Assembly: GCA_021234155.1 (NCBI GenBank)
Contig: JAJEKV010000055.1
Span: 1,915,090 to 1,979,089 of the forward strand
Direction: 5' to 3'
Source of the DNA: Isoetes taiwanensis
Lineage: Eukaryota; Streptophyta; Lycopodiopsida; Isoetales; Isoetaceae
DNA: 64,000 bases
Below are positions 1 to 11,849 of the stretch, one piece after another (position 1 is the stretch's first letter; the number at the start of each line of letters is the position of its first letter). Under the pieces are notes generated by a model. It saw nothing but the letters and a program-made list of their open reading frames with translations, was not told the origin of the DNA and searched no databases. The translations under genes and the position numbers were made by a program.

Positions 1-810
1 TCGTAAGAAGTTGTATAATTGCTTTCAGATCTCCAATTGGCCTGATCGTATTAAAATTCCAATATAGAGTGATCATTTAAAAGTGATTGATGCTTCAGGG
101 TCATTTCTTACTTCTGGAAGTACTTTGTAATATTTTGAGTGTATAATATGAAGTAAAACACGTTCTTCAAAAAAAAAAAAACTAGCAAAAAAGCACGTCA
201 GAGACCATAGAAAATAAAGGCGCGGGAAAATTAGGGCAAAGTAATTGGATACCAAAAGATAATTGAATTTTCTTTTATATTTTTTCAAACCATTTGAAAG
301 CCTAACCCTGCGTTTAAGGCACCAGTATTTCCTAGTTTTGAAAGGGCAGGATATGAGGTTGTTGTAGCCGTCTTTGGTTGTGTTGTAAAGGTTTACACGA
401 TGTCTTTGCATTTTGAGATTTGGTTTTGCTTTGTGTTGTTTGTACTTAATGAGTAGGTTTGTTGTTTGTCCTACATATTTCTTGTTGTTCTTATGGCACG
501 TGAGGCCATGGGTTAGAATTATTTTGACATATAAATATTTTTGTTATTTCCTTTTCTTTACTTTTAGTTTTAGTGTGTTTATAGTAATTAAAATAGGATT
601 TGAGATTGAGATAAAAAATATAAATATCAACTACCACGAGCTTTGCATATCAAAACAGAAACTTAAAGAGAGAAGGAAATGCAGGAGGAACAGAAAACTG
701 AGGCATGTTCACAAGCTTGTGCATTGATTTCCATCTGAAACTTTGAAAAATGGTTGAACATCCATTTTTCCAATTATTTAGGCCACTTAAGTATGCCATT
801 CTAAATACTA
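1..810. other. no gene seen
   Basis: AT-rich sequence with homopolymer runs (for example the A-run near 170-182). Short open frames exist on both strands, but none shows protein-like composition, splice context or recognisable motifs. Nothing repeated elsewhere in the window was noticed here. Confidence 0.5.
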
Positions 811-816
811 GTGCAG

Positions 817-2330
817 GTGGTTGCCGCTGCAAAGTTAGTATTAGAGATAAAAAATCAATCAGAGCATCAGCTCGAAGAAAAGCAAGCAAGGCTTACAAGA
901 CATTTAAACAGATTTTGCAATAGCAAAATCAGGTAAAATATATAGAGTTATAGCCTTGCCCATGTAGGATAACCATATCTGGAAACAATTTTTAAGGAGT
1001 TGTAGAAGGTGCCTTGTTGAATTATCATACTGATTAATAAATCATTATGTCTGCATGCATACCATCTTAAACGCCACTTATCATCTACAAGCGGCATTAT
1101 GAAGAACAGTTGTCAAAACAAAGCTCGTTGTTTCCACAAAATCTGCAAAGTCTTCAACAGGAGCATGCATATATTGTGGAAAGAAAAATGTAAGAAAAGA
1201 ACCATATCTTGTGGTAAGAAAAATGTAAGAAATGCATATTAATGTAAGCAAAAGTTCGGGACTCTCATGAGCAAGACAAGAGGCAAATGATTTCTAAGTT
1301 CGAGAGTGAGTTTATCTTGCACCAAGTCAGAGAGGCATGCATTAGAGCGAAGTGTTAAATGTAATATTTTGTCTTATGTCCGCTCTCACTCATGTATCAC
1401 ATCTTATTTTGTTGCAGCAGAGATTGCTTAAGGTTAAGAAAATTAAAAGGAAAATGGAAGAAATTGAGAGAGACCATGAACTAGACATACAGAAGCTGGA
1501 GGCCAGACATGAAAGACATATAGCAAAGATATGCTTCTACTTTCCGACAACAGAAGACCCCTGTCTGATCTTCATGCAACCTTACCTATAGGAAATGGCA
1601 AGAAATTAACACATAGCCAGTTTGAATAACATGAGAACTTTTTACTGTGCAGTTCAGAAAAGAAATAGGCATCTATTACTAATGCCATAGGGAAAACGTT
1701 AAGGGTTGCCGCCTTGGGAATACCTTCGAGCAGATATAGATACTCATTTATCTGCCTTGGGAATATAACACATATAATTTGTCTTTGAGGTGACCCGATT
1801 GTCAGGACAAAGATTGTTTGCTATGTATCTAACAGAGTGTAGAAAATAAGTGAGAATGGTGTTGAAAATAAGAATGATATCCTGATTGCAGAAAAGATTC
1901 CAGAACACAAATAGATGAGCTTCAAAAACATATAGAACTGAGAGCAAATGATTTCGTTACAAAGGAGCAACAGAATGAGCTCAAGACACTTGAGCAAACC
2001 CTAGAAAAAATGCTAACGGAAAAGCATGAACTTGCTGTTCAAGTTTTTTAAGAAAAGGCAGAATCATTCTTATTCCATGTGAATGATTTACACTTCTGGG
2101 TTATTTATGATAAGAGCTATGACTTAACTAAACACATTCAGTCATTTTGCGGGATGACTTAAATGAGGTGGTTTCAGAAATGAAAGGTGCAAGCCAGATT
2201 GTTGAAACTGCATTGCAAGAGAAGATTAATGAACAAGAAAGAAAGGAGCAAGCAATGCTGCAAAGCATTGCTTTATTGGAACAACAGATTATATCACAAC
2301 AGTGGTGTCAACCGTATTTGAGAGAATAGA
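817..2330 (+). pseudogene. exon-like fragments of an unrecognised coiled-coil gene
   Basis: Several short open blocks on + encode charged, Q/E/K-rich heptad-like sequence. Some are bounded by good splice signals. One block (817-932) follows a CTAGTGCAG acceptor and ends at CAG|GTAAAA. A block from 1418 follows TTTTGTTGCAG and reads QQRLLKVKKIKRKMEEIE and onward. A block from 1892 follows GATTGCAG and contains DSRTQIDELQKHIELRAND. A block from 2142 reads RDDLNEVVSEMKGASQI. Phases do not join cleanly between all blocks, and stops follow several of them, so this is either a decayed gene or one whose exons I have not delimited correctly. Predicted coiled coil throughout; no catalytic motif. I do not recognise the family. 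Frames that read through further segments at about 1095-1190 and 1255-1350 also look coiled-coil-like. Confidence 0.4.
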
Positions 2331-3622
2331 AGAACAAACTTTGTTATCCTAACGTACCGTGACTACCATACCTCTTGCATGTGTCAAGGGTTGACTGCCA
2401 TGGAAGAAAATGTCTCCTTGGTTCTGAACAATGTTATAGTTTTGAAAAATGTAGCTGCAAAACCAGATGCATAGGGTAAGCTGGATGCTATTGACTTATA
2501 CATCCCGGATTTAAGATACTTATGCATGTATACTTGTTCCAAATAGAGCTGTAGAAATACATCGTAGATGAGCAGGCAAATAGGAACTGCAAACACATGA
2601 ACCTGGCAATGTATCAGAAAGCTTCAGAGAGCTTATGGGCAGCAGAAAATGTAATATGGGACTCTGAAAACAACATCTTATGGCATTACCAAGAAACGGA
2701 TTGAGATCTACTAACTTCAAAGCCTTGAATATGGATTCGTACTCTGCTTTATTTAGCCTGTTCTTAGACCTGTCAAAATAAATAGAGATGCAAGATCGTA
2801 GAAAATAGGTCTGCAATCCATTTGCTGACCAAGAAGCTCTGCTTCATCTTGTTCTTTCAGATCCGGCACGACAACATACGGATTGATGTTAGGTCAGGGA
2901 AAAATGTCGATAAAGGCAGAAGCATAGCTTGGGTGTTTGAGAAATGGAAGTCCCCCTCCAAGCGGTGTCGTGCTTATTTTTCTCAGCCGTTTATTAATAG
3001 AGAAGCAGAGGCGTGACCTTCTTTGATGGATCCTGAATAAGAAAGGAGAAGCTTTGGCATGACCTTCTCCATCTCCGTGGCTTTTTTTAGCCAATTTCTA
3101 ATTTTTGTGGCCGTAGATTTTTAAAGAAAGAAATCTAACGGCGAAAATTTTGCCACATCAGTTTTGTATGAGGTGGACATGCTACGTGGACAGCCTAGAA
3201 TTGCAAGAAGGGTTGCACGCTTGGTTAGGCTGGTGTGCTAAAAATAATTGTAATTTTTCAAACTATGCATTTCTATTACATATACCATATATGCATCTTA
3301 AAAAAGGAATTGTAAGAGATGACCAATATCTCTCTAGATGCCTGAGTTAGTTGCATAATATTTTCCCTCAAGGGTTAGAAATAAGTGCAATTTGATCACC
3401 ATATCTAGAAGGTGTCATTGCATTTATTCAGATCATGGATATTATAAGCTATGTTGTGAGCTTCTGTTAAAAGTTTTTTTAATATTATTGTATATTTCTT
3501 GATTGTTGATTATTATTTGTAATTGTAGTACATATATCTAAAGCTACAGAATTTACGTTTTTTGCTTTTTCCAGTTAGAAAAAACAACCAAGTGAAAGTT
3601 TATAGTATTCAATTCAAAAGTT
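2331..3622. other. no confident gene
   Basis: Contains a 64-codon plus frame at 2822-3016 and scattered short frames without family resemblance. Near 3105-3150 there is a short GCCGTAGATTT / ATCTAACGGC inverted motif of the type seen at ends of small plant DNA transposons. No complete element could be delimited. Confidence 0.3.
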
Positions 3623-3847
3623 TCACCAAGTCCAAGTACATATAAATGTAATGATAATAATAACTTTAGCCAAATATGTATCAGAAAGTACTGTAAAATT
3701 TTGAAAAGTAGCCAAACCATTTTTTATGGAAAAATATATAGCATGCTTAATTTTTTCCCTGCCAATAGCATCCCATTTCCTGTCATACTTGTCTCCAAAT
3801 TTACTTTTATGAGCAGTTACATAACCTTCCAAATCTAACTGGATTTA

Positions 3848-4491
3848 GGGCGAAATCACACTAGTGGACGCCCAAGAAAGGTTTTTTTCTGTCTTGGGCA
3901 GGGGTTGTGGAAGCCCAGGATTTTTATATCACATCTACGCCCAAAATCTCTTCGCCCTATCAGAACGACGGCAGCAAAAAATCGGCAGATATACCTGGAT
4001 GAAGCTGTTTTTGCTACAAATTTGTCACAATTAGACTCAAACTGCTTCTAATGGCATTGGATTCCCCTAAAAATTTCTGAAATCATGTTTCTAAATCGCC
4101 CTAAATCAAAACTGGTTACGAATTGTCCTAGTTTTCTTCGATTTCAGTTCGATTTTCTCTCCTCCAGCATGATTGCAGGTGTTTTCCCTGTTTCTGCATC
4201 ACAATGAACAAATCTGGTCTTGAAATCATGTAGAAGGATCAATCTGGGTTTCCTCAAGAACCCTAATTTCTGTCTGAACGATGATTTTGTGCAACGTGGC
4301 AATGAGCTGGCAGTGGCCAAGAACTTGGGCAGGGGGTAGCCCCCGCCCAGGATTTTGGGGCATGCCTAGGAATTAATGTGTTTTGGGCACCGCCAGTGTG
4401 ATAAGGGGTGTGCCCAAGAAACATATTTCTTGAGATTTGATTGGTGGAGATATTTTATAAAACTTGGGCGTCCACTAGTGTGATTTCACCC
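3848..4491. mobile_element. 644-bp TIR element (MITE-like) inside the LINE
   Basis: Terminal inverted repeats of 29 bp start GGGCGAAATCACACTAGTGG at the left and end CCACTAGTGTGATTTCACCC at the right, with one mismatch between arms. The interior has no long reading frame. It interrupts the LINE ORF2 C-terminus. A second copy sits at exactly the same LINE position at 33745-34388, where the flanking target duplication is TTA. Here the flanks are TTA on the left and CTA on the right. A 3-bp TTA duplication and GGG-starting TIRs fit PIF/Harbinger-Tourist type elements; this classification is an inference. Confidence 0.8.
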
Positions 4492-4495
4492 CTAC

Positions 4496-5237
4496 TAATC
4501 CAGAATATAGAGACATTCTTTTTACCATACACAATCCTATTTCTAGCCTTCCAAATATTCCACAGGGCAGTGAACATAATAGTATTAAGAAATGCATCAT
4601 TATTTTGAATACAATGGAGCAAGTTCCCCTGATTGTGAACAGAGAAGTATTGACGAAATTTATTTAGAACCAAGATCAGAAGTCAGCAATTTTGGGACAG
4701 TGGAAGATATGTTGCAGAGTTTCATCTTAAGAGCAATTAAATTGGCAGGCTGGAAGAACAGTCGAGACTCTCTGAGAGAGAAAGACAAGATTTGGAAGAC
4801 TTTTATGAGCAATCAACCAAATAAAAAAAATTACCTTTGGGGGGGTAGTAAGATTTCCAAGTATTCTTAAAAAGATCTTTGCATTCATCTTCTGAGATAG
4901 ACCATTTATACTCTGCTTTAACAGGAGTATCTCTTTGATTGAGAATGGCATATGCAGAATTAACTTTATATCTATTAATGCCATTAATTTTCCAAGTAAG
5001 ACCATTATCACTGTAAGCCAGATTGGTGAATTGAGTCAAAATGCTTTTGAAATGAAGAAAGATGGTTTTGTCACTTGAAGTACCATGGATTAATCTCCTA
5101 AGATTGCTCCAGGAAATAATATGATCATTTCTATATAAATCCTCGATGTGAGTAATACCATAGTCAGACCATAGGATAGGCTTTTCATTCATCTCAGCAG
5201 TTTTTTCTACAATGGTATAGGGTGGGTAGCTGCACAT
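4496..5237 (-). pseudogene. LINE ORF2 C-terminal zf-RVT region
   Basis: Minus-strand frames carry the C-terminal zinc-binding reverse-transcriptase-associated region (zf-RVT family). Segments are a YKVNSAYAIL block, PPKVIFFIWLIAHKSLPN, then DETLQHIF-type Cys/His context, then ALWNIWKARNRIVYGK. The pieces lie in different frames, so at least one frameshift occurs near 4840-4860 in a G-run. The protein continues beyond the inserted TIR element as EGYVTAHKSKFGDKYDRKWD near 3760-3830. In living elements this region follows the reverse transcriptase and assists target-primed reverse transcription. Confidence 0.75.
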
Positions 5238-5790
5238 CGCAGGCTACCCAAAAAATGAAAAACATAGCAGTTATAACACCTGGACCCAAAATAAAATTGT
5301 GTGCTACAGATGTTGGCTAGTGTACCTACCGAGAGCTTATCGTCGGGATTAAAAAACCCCGCCCTTTCGGGTTTTCGAGGAAAAAACCTAGCGATAACGC
5401 AGGGCTGCTAAACGTTCCCACAAAAAAACCCACGCTCCACAGAGAATACCGAAGTCGCGCATCACCTCTGGACCTGCACATCACCAACAGAAAAACCAAT
5501 AGAGAAAAAACCTCGAAAAGCGAGGGGCTGGTCATGCGTGCCACACGACAATTATAACAAATATGAAAATATAAATAACAATTTTAAGGGGGGGAAGGGT
5601 GGGAGCCATGGATACTGCTGAGAGATGAGAAAGCGCCGATGAAACGCCGATGAAGAACTCTGTAATAAGTAGCGATCCCCAACCTGATGAACGGCCTAAA
5701 AATGCATGCCATGCATGCATGCGACGCATGCAATGCGTGCATGCTCGTCTTGTGCAAGAATGTCGATTCGCTACGCGAATCGATGACATT
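5225..5790. other. non-coding stretch inside LINE ORF2, hypervariable between copies
   Basis: Between the zf-RVT part and the reverse transcriptase, the LINE coding signal disappears for about 560 bases. The matching stretch in copy B (about 40750-41290) aligns but with many small indels and substitutions, while the flanking LINE sequence is nearly identical. Features include a GGGTAGC/GCTACCC short inverted pair at the left edge, and clustered GCATGCATGCGACGCATGCAAT-type alternating sequence near 5702-5740. It could be an old insertion; clear ends and target duplication were not found. Confidence 0.4.
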
Positions 5791-7579
5791 TCCTATAAGT
5801 TTTCGGGTGTCTCAAAGCAAGGGTGTTACCATTGCAATCTTTAAACACAACAGACCAAAAAAGGGAGGAGTACATATGGTGATCTTGCATCTCAGGGTTA
5901 TCAAAGCATCTCTGCACAATATTCCAAGCCTTAATCATATTTTGCATAAGAGGAGAGGTGTTGTTACCAGGATGAAGGATATTGAAGGCTGACTCAGGAA
6001 GACAATGCTTAACAGATGGATGACCTTCTGGATAAGAATATTCAATCCAGTGTCTAATGAATATAGATGCCATAGAATTATTACCAGACAAGGTTCTCCA
6101 GATATATTTGCCTGCCAAGGCACAAGCTTGCATATATAAATTTTTGCATCCCAAACCTCCATTAGTTTTAGCCTTAGTGACAGAGTCCCAATTGACTGAG
6201 TGATTTCCCATCCAAATAAAGTTTCTAATAGTTTTCTCGAGCTCATTGTCGATAGATTTAGGAGCAACAAGAGCAGAGGAGAAGTAAATATGGGAGGTTG
6301 CAAGAACAGAGTTTGCAATTAGAGTTCTGCCAACCAGAGATAAAGTGTTTCTGAAAATATTTAACTTTTTCCTAATTCTCTGGAGAATAGGATCCCATAG
6401 GCCTTTAATATTAGGATTGAGGGATAAAAGCATCCCAAGAAGCTTGGTTCCTTGCAAAACATTTAGGACCTTAATGTCACAAAGGCTATTCTCAGAAGAG
6501 TCCCCAACAATAACACTTTTTGCAATGTTCAAATAAATTTCCGAGGCTGCAGAGAATAAATCAACGATGTCCAAGAATTTGGCAATGTTGTCAGAGTTAG
6601 AATCCAGAAATGCAAATGTGTCATCTGCATATTGGGAAATAATTAAGCTACCTTTGTTATCAGGAAGATTTAGGCCCTTAATATTCCCACAGTCTTGATG
6701 AAAGTCAACTGCCCTTGTGAGCATTTTAGCCACCACTAAAAATAAGTAAGGAGCTAAGGGGCAACCCTGTCTGACACCTCGAGCCAGATGGAAAAAATTT
6801 GAGGGGGAGCCATTTATTAGGACAACAGAATTTGCCATAGAATTTAGACCAAGAATTAAAGAAATTATTTTAGAGTTGAAACCAATCTTGTTCAAGGCAA
6901 ACTCAAGAAAGTCTCAATTAATAGAGTCAAAGGCTCTTTTGAAATCTAACTTTAAAAGAACACAATTTTGGGCAGAAACCTTATTCCAATGTAAACCTTC
7001 CATGGCCACAATGTAATTATCCAAAATAAATCTGTTTGGCAAGAAAGCAGATTGCTTAATATTAATATTTTCCTGGAGAAAAGGCTTGATCCTGTTGGCA
7101 ATAATCTTAGCACACAGCTTATAAGTAGAATTGGTCAAGGAGATTGGCCTTCAATTTGAAAAAGCTGATGGCTTATCAATTTTAGGAACAAGGGTGATAA
7201 AGCCAGCAGAAATAGAGAAGCGCAAATGATTAGCCCTCCAAAATCCATGAACCATTTTGATAATATCAACTTTTAAAATATCCCAAAAGTGCATACAAAA
7301 TTCAGGTGGGATACCATCTGGTCCAGGAAATTTACCTTTGCTGAAGCTCATGAGAACCTTATAAATTTCTTGCTCAGAGGGGATGGCAGCAAACGAGTCA
7401 TCCATCATACTACCAGTATTAGGAATGATGTGATTAATCAGGGAAATGAACTTATCCTTCTTTGAAGAAGAGATATTCATGCTATTATCACTGCCACTAA
7501 ACAGAGAAGCATATTTGTCCTGGAAGAAATTCTTAATGTCCCTAGGAGAGTCAATATTTGTACCATTTTCAGATTGCAC
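5771..7579 (-). pseudogene. LINE ORF2 reverse transcriptase domain
   Basis: The minus strand encodes the L1-type reverse transcriptase in near-continuous order. It includes KGKFPGPDGIPPEF, GFITLVPKIDKP, ANRIKPFL, LLKLDFKRAFDS, GVRQGCPLAPYLF and the catalytic SQYADDTFAFLDS box near 6640. It then runs through the thumb into NFIWMGN and GGLGCKNLYMQ. Two stops interrupt the frame, near 7150 (SN-stop-RPI) and near 6913 (IN-stop-DFLE). Both are TGA where Trp is conserved, consistent with single G-to-A changes, so the element is dead but recently decayed. The role in active LINEs is copying the RNA at the nicked target. Confidence 0.9.
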
Positions 7580-7621
7580 TTAGACAATGGAATTATTAAG
7601 CAGTCTATTCTTGGCAGTTCT

Positions 7622-9188
7622 TGTGACGCCCACGAACATATACTCTTGCCTTCGGGCGATACATACGGGACTTTCCCCTCCCATGGCGATCAATTCATCA
7701 TAGGCAGGGCCTCCGGCTAACTTCGGACCATCTATAGGAAGATGCCCGGGTGAAGGACACGGAGGTGTCATTCGGCCGACGCCTTCGATGGGACTCCTAT
7801 GTCGCGGAAGCGTGAATACAAGTTAGCATACAGCATAATCATATCATAAATAACCACCACGAAGGGTGGCACATCCATTCAACTGATGATAACAGAGAAG
7901 ATACATCTAATGCTAAGGAAAAACACCCCAAACCCAAGGTTCTACCCGGCTCGGGACTCCAATGGGGATCGACCGGGACGGCTAGGTCTCGTGGAGATCG
8001 CCAGACGTAAATCTTAGCATGGCGCTATTGGCATAGAACATCGGCTAGGGTTGTCCACTCCATCCGCCCTCCGCATGCACTTGCAGATGAGCTTTGACTC
8101 AAGCTATGGCGCCATTGTAGCCTTCCTGGAGATGCAATCCCAAGGCATCACGCCGACTACTCCTCGGATTACATCTCCCCTGGGTCCGATGAGGCAGGGA
8201 AGTGTCCCTTCCCAGTCGTCGCAGTGATTCCATGGGTGAGCTAGAGAATACGTGTGCCGCATCAGCATACCCCAGCATCAGCGACCCCCCATCCGCACTC
8301 CGACCTACTCCCCTAACTTTATCTTCAAAGTACGGGATGATCACACCATCAACCTGGGGAGTGTCAGACCCATACCCGGCCCTCTACGTGACCGGATATT
8401 AGGCCTAGCTCACTGAAGGAGTCCTTGTAGCCTTTTATGCTCGGGCGAGACCCCACCCCACACTTCATCACTACGGCCCCTTATCTGGTGCTTCAATCAT
8501 GCCATAGATTCCACAGCTCGGTAGGATCTTGTGCACAGGCCGCAATTACCGGGTACTATGGGAGCTACTAAGAGCATACTAATGAACATAGGTCACAGAG
8601 GTCTCTACCCCCCTTAATCCCTGCTTTCTGAAAGAACTAACAGAGATGCTACCAAAGATACATCCATCCATCCATCACAGAGCATAATCAATAGTTGAGA
8701 ACAGTTCTAACTATCAAACAAGGGTTAATCATCATCAGAGACAAGCAAAGAAGCCTGACAGAGGCGCTGGCCCTAGAAATACCAAACTAATCTATCTACT
8801 AACCCGAATTCCAGCTGGAACCATTGTCATGTGGGATCTCCATCTTCCAAAGACTTGCCCCAAAGCCTCCTCTCCCTGGATTCGATTTGGGGCAAATTGG
8901 GATAGGGATCCAATTTGCTGCCCCAAGTTAGCAGTCTCCCACTGGCCAATCGAGTTTGGCCAGGTGTCCTCCTTTTAGTTAATTATTTAGCTTAACTTAA
9001 TTAGCTTAATTAAGTTAATTAGATAATTATTCCTTAATTATAGGTAATTAACCTTTAATTAAACCCTTATTAATTTAGCATAGGTAACTTAATCCTTTGT
9101 GGTTAGTCTATATACCCCCATGGTGGCGATCCTCCTGTGGCGTGTCGATATTTATATTACGTGCCGTATAAATATATGGAACGTCACA
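7622..9188 (-). mobile_element. solo LTR inserted in the LINE
   Basis: The 1567-bp segment begins TGTGACG and ends CGTCACA, and is flanked by the perfect 5-bp direct repeat GTTCT (7617-7621 and 9189-9193). The LINE frame resumes across it (SSKFFYRT then AKNRLLNNSIV). Its ends and length match the gypsy LTRs at 21397-22951 and 24149-25760, and it shares with them a CACGCTTCCGCG-type block near the 3' end, here in reverse orientation. So it is a solo LTR of that family or a close relative, left by recombination between two LTRs. The same insertion is present in copy B (42350-42631 plus 58695-59954). Confidence 0.85.
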
Positions 9189-9193
9189 GTTCT

Positions 9194-9628
9194 GTAGAAG
9201 AATTTTGAACTCCCAAGATCCATCTCCTTGTTGTATTTGATTTTGCATTTTATAGCATAGCTCTTGGCCTCAATTTCTTCAATAGATTTTATTTTCTTCT
9301 CCAGAATTTCCTCACCAATTTGCAGATTAAAATCATAGGGATGAGTATGAAGCTGAGATCTAATATCCCTCATCTGTTCAAGGAAACAATCTTTCTGCTT
9401 ATTTCTCTCTTTGAAATTAGAATGAGACCAACTCTTAATCCATGATTTAATTTGTTTAATCTTGGAATAGAAGTTTTTCATAGAGTGATGACCATTAGAG
9501 CAAAGAACAACATTATGGTCATTTTGCAAAGAATGATAGAAATTCTTGAAGTCCATACAGAATTGATCATTATAAAGCAGAGAGCAGTTAAGTTTGAAGG
9601 AAATATTACCATCTCTTGGGAGGCTCAA
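9194..9628 (-). pseudogene. LINE ORF2 endonuclease-RT linker
   Basis: The minus frame encodes the charged, largely helical linker between endonuclease and reverse transcriptase. It includes SWIKSWSHSNFKERNKQKDC, a run of E/K with IEEIEAKSYAIKCKIKYN, and finally LGSSKFFYRT just before the solo LTR. The WSH-N-F type motif and the S-KFF motif are typical of this part of plant L1 ORF2. The same protein is repeated in copy B at 59960-60323. No catalytic function is expected. Confidence 0.75.
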
Positions 9629-9686
9629 TAAATGTTTAGTATGAAGACATTGTGGTTGGTGATCAGATATGGAAAAAGATTCATCA

Positions 9687-10181
9687 CTAACGACTTATTC
9701 TCTCAATGGTAGACATGTTAATTCTGTTCCCCAATTTCATATCCCAATTAGGGGTGTTATTGAAATCTCCAGAGACAATCCAATCCATACCAGGCTGGGA
9801 AGACATCCAAGAGTTAATATCTGGCCATAGGGATTCTCTATCCTTTGGACAAGTGGGAGCATAGATATTGAGAACTCCAAAGTTAGAGTTGTTAATAGAA
9901 AAAACAACTGCCTGCCACCATTTACTAGGACTATTATAGAAAGAGACATGAGTCAGAAATTTCCAAATCATAATCAACCCCCCACTTGTTCTAGAGGACT
10001 CAATCCAAACAGAAGATGCACCCGGGTATATCCAATCAGAGAGACTTGGGCCCTCAAACTTAGGGAGCTTGGTTTCCTAAAGCAATATGATGTCAGCCTT
10101 ATAGTGTCTAAGCTGAGAAATGATCCTTCTTCTCTTAATTGGGCCTTTCATCCCCCTGACATTCCAAGTAATTATCTTCAT
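9687..10181 (-). pseudogene. LINE ORF2 apurinic-type endonuclease domain
   Basis: ORF2 appears to start at the ATG at 10181-10179, giving MKIITWNVRGMKGPIKRRR, the standard N-terminus of plant L1 endonucleases. The rest reads ADIILL, a stop, ETKLPKFEGPS, then SGGLIMIWK, GVLNIYAPTCP and the metal-binding WIVSGDFNNTPNWD box. The in-frame TAG replaces the conserved Gln of the LLQETK motif (CAG to TAG), which inactivates it. The C-terminal catalytic His part is missing or out of frame towards 9687-9630. It nicks target DNA in active elements. Confidence 0.85.
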
Positions 10182-10380
10182 AACAAGAGAAATGAAAATC
10201 TAGTAAACAGGAGCCAAATTATTTGTTTCTCCTATTCTTTTTACCTCTAGTGTTTTCTGCAGGGGTTTTATGAAGGTAGGATGAGATATCAGGCTGAGCA
10301 AATGCTTTTTTCTTTTTAGATTTTGGATATTTCTTAATATTATCAACCATAGAATTGCTGGACAGAAAATTTTCTTTTCC

Positions 10381-11790
10381 CTAATTCTCTTTATCACTAT
10401 CACAGTCATTATCAGAACAACCACCAGGAATAAATTCAAACAAATTTAAGGCATCTTCTTTAGAAGCAACATCATTAGAGTTATAAAAGAGAGGTACTTG
10501 CCGTTCTGATATGCCTACATTGTTGCATCCAAGTGGAGTATCCGAGATCTTATCATCTGAACAATTTATACTAGCTTCTGTGAATCCTTCCACTACTGTC
10601 ATCATCCTGTTTCTTGTACAATTATTTGTTCAACCACATCAATATCTGCATGTACTGCCTCACTAGCAGGCATCAATTCCTTATTACTGGAACCAGAGAT
10701 AAGACCATCCTGTAAAGTTGCAAGCTGCTCTGCAATTTCTTTGGAGATAGGAGAGGAGGAATTGGGAATGTGGCAAGACATTTTATTGAAGTCAATTAAG
10801 GGGTCAGGGTGTGTCTGTTGTAAGGCAATGGGATTTTCCTTAGAATGTAAAAGAACATCCTGATTTTGATGATTTGCTTTATTGCTCAAAAATATATCTA
10901 ACTCTTGATCAACATTTAAGCTAGCAAGTACTTGAAATTGATTGGAGCAATCGATTTTGTCCACATTATTGTTTTGGTAATCATCATGAGTGATTATATG
11001 GTCATTTGATACTGCTAAAAATTCAAGTCCATTGGCAACATTGTGTTGATTTGGTGATGGCAAACCAGCAGAGGTCATGTGATGAAATGTTGTTGAAGTA
11101 CCCTGAATGCTGGTTACTGAATTGCCTTTGCTAGAGTTATCAATATCATTAGGCAATTCTTCTGAGAGCCTATCCAGGCCTTTCCTTTTGGATTGTAGTA
11201 CCTTTTTAGGTCCAACCTGTTTGGCATTTGCCAGAATCTCTGCCAGTATTTTGTCACAAATTTTCAAACATTTAAATATGGCTGGCTGCTGAGAAGTATG
11301 GCTTTTATTAATTAATGGAACACTCTTAACTTTTGCCTGAGCCAGATGATCAAATACACTATATGACTGCAAGTTGGAATTTTCCTTGGTGTATGCAATC
11401 ACCTTATTCAGCAAATCATGAAGCTTGTCTGTTTGTGATTCATATTCTTAAATTGGAGCTTTCCCTTTATCCTTGTTTCTTTCATAATTTTGACTGACTT
11501 TTCTGATATGTGAACTCCCTTGGATTTAGAAAATGGAGGTAAAAGACAAAATAACCAAGATTTTAGGCCCTCCATCAAATTCCATTGTCCACCTAGCATT
11601 TATTAGAAGATTGACCCATGATTGACTTTCTCATAGTCTGCAGGATTAATTTTACTGCGGTCTCATAAACCAGCAAAGGAATCACAGACACCTTGGCCTC
11701 ACCATGCTTCTGCACAAAACAAGAAGGACAAAGTAAAAGAAAAGAAACAAATGCAATAAAATGAATCGGGTCTGCAACCAAGAACATCAC
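10381..11790 (-). pseudogene. LINE ORF1-like region
   Basis: Upstream of ORF2 on the same strand lie frames of 65, 63, 270 and 74 codons in overlapping phases. They are rich in Lys, Asn, Ser and Gln. The longest (10602-11414) starts MLNKVIAYTKENSNLQ and contains LQSKRKGLDRLSEELPND. Position and composition fit the nucleic-acid-binding ORF1 of a plant LINE. I see no CCHC knuckle, so the assignment rests mainly on position. The frames are joined by shifts near 11410 and 10605. Confidence 0.5.
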
Positions 11791-11849
11791 TTACCTTTGA
11801 AGCTTTGAAGCTCACCTGAATCAGGAAACCGGTCATGTGATGAAGAAAG

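Noticed and set aside
5702..5745. GCATGCATGCGACGCATGC as a regulatory RY-element cluster
   Set aside because: It lies in the LINE's hypervariable stretch, is altered in copy B, and no gene is nearby.
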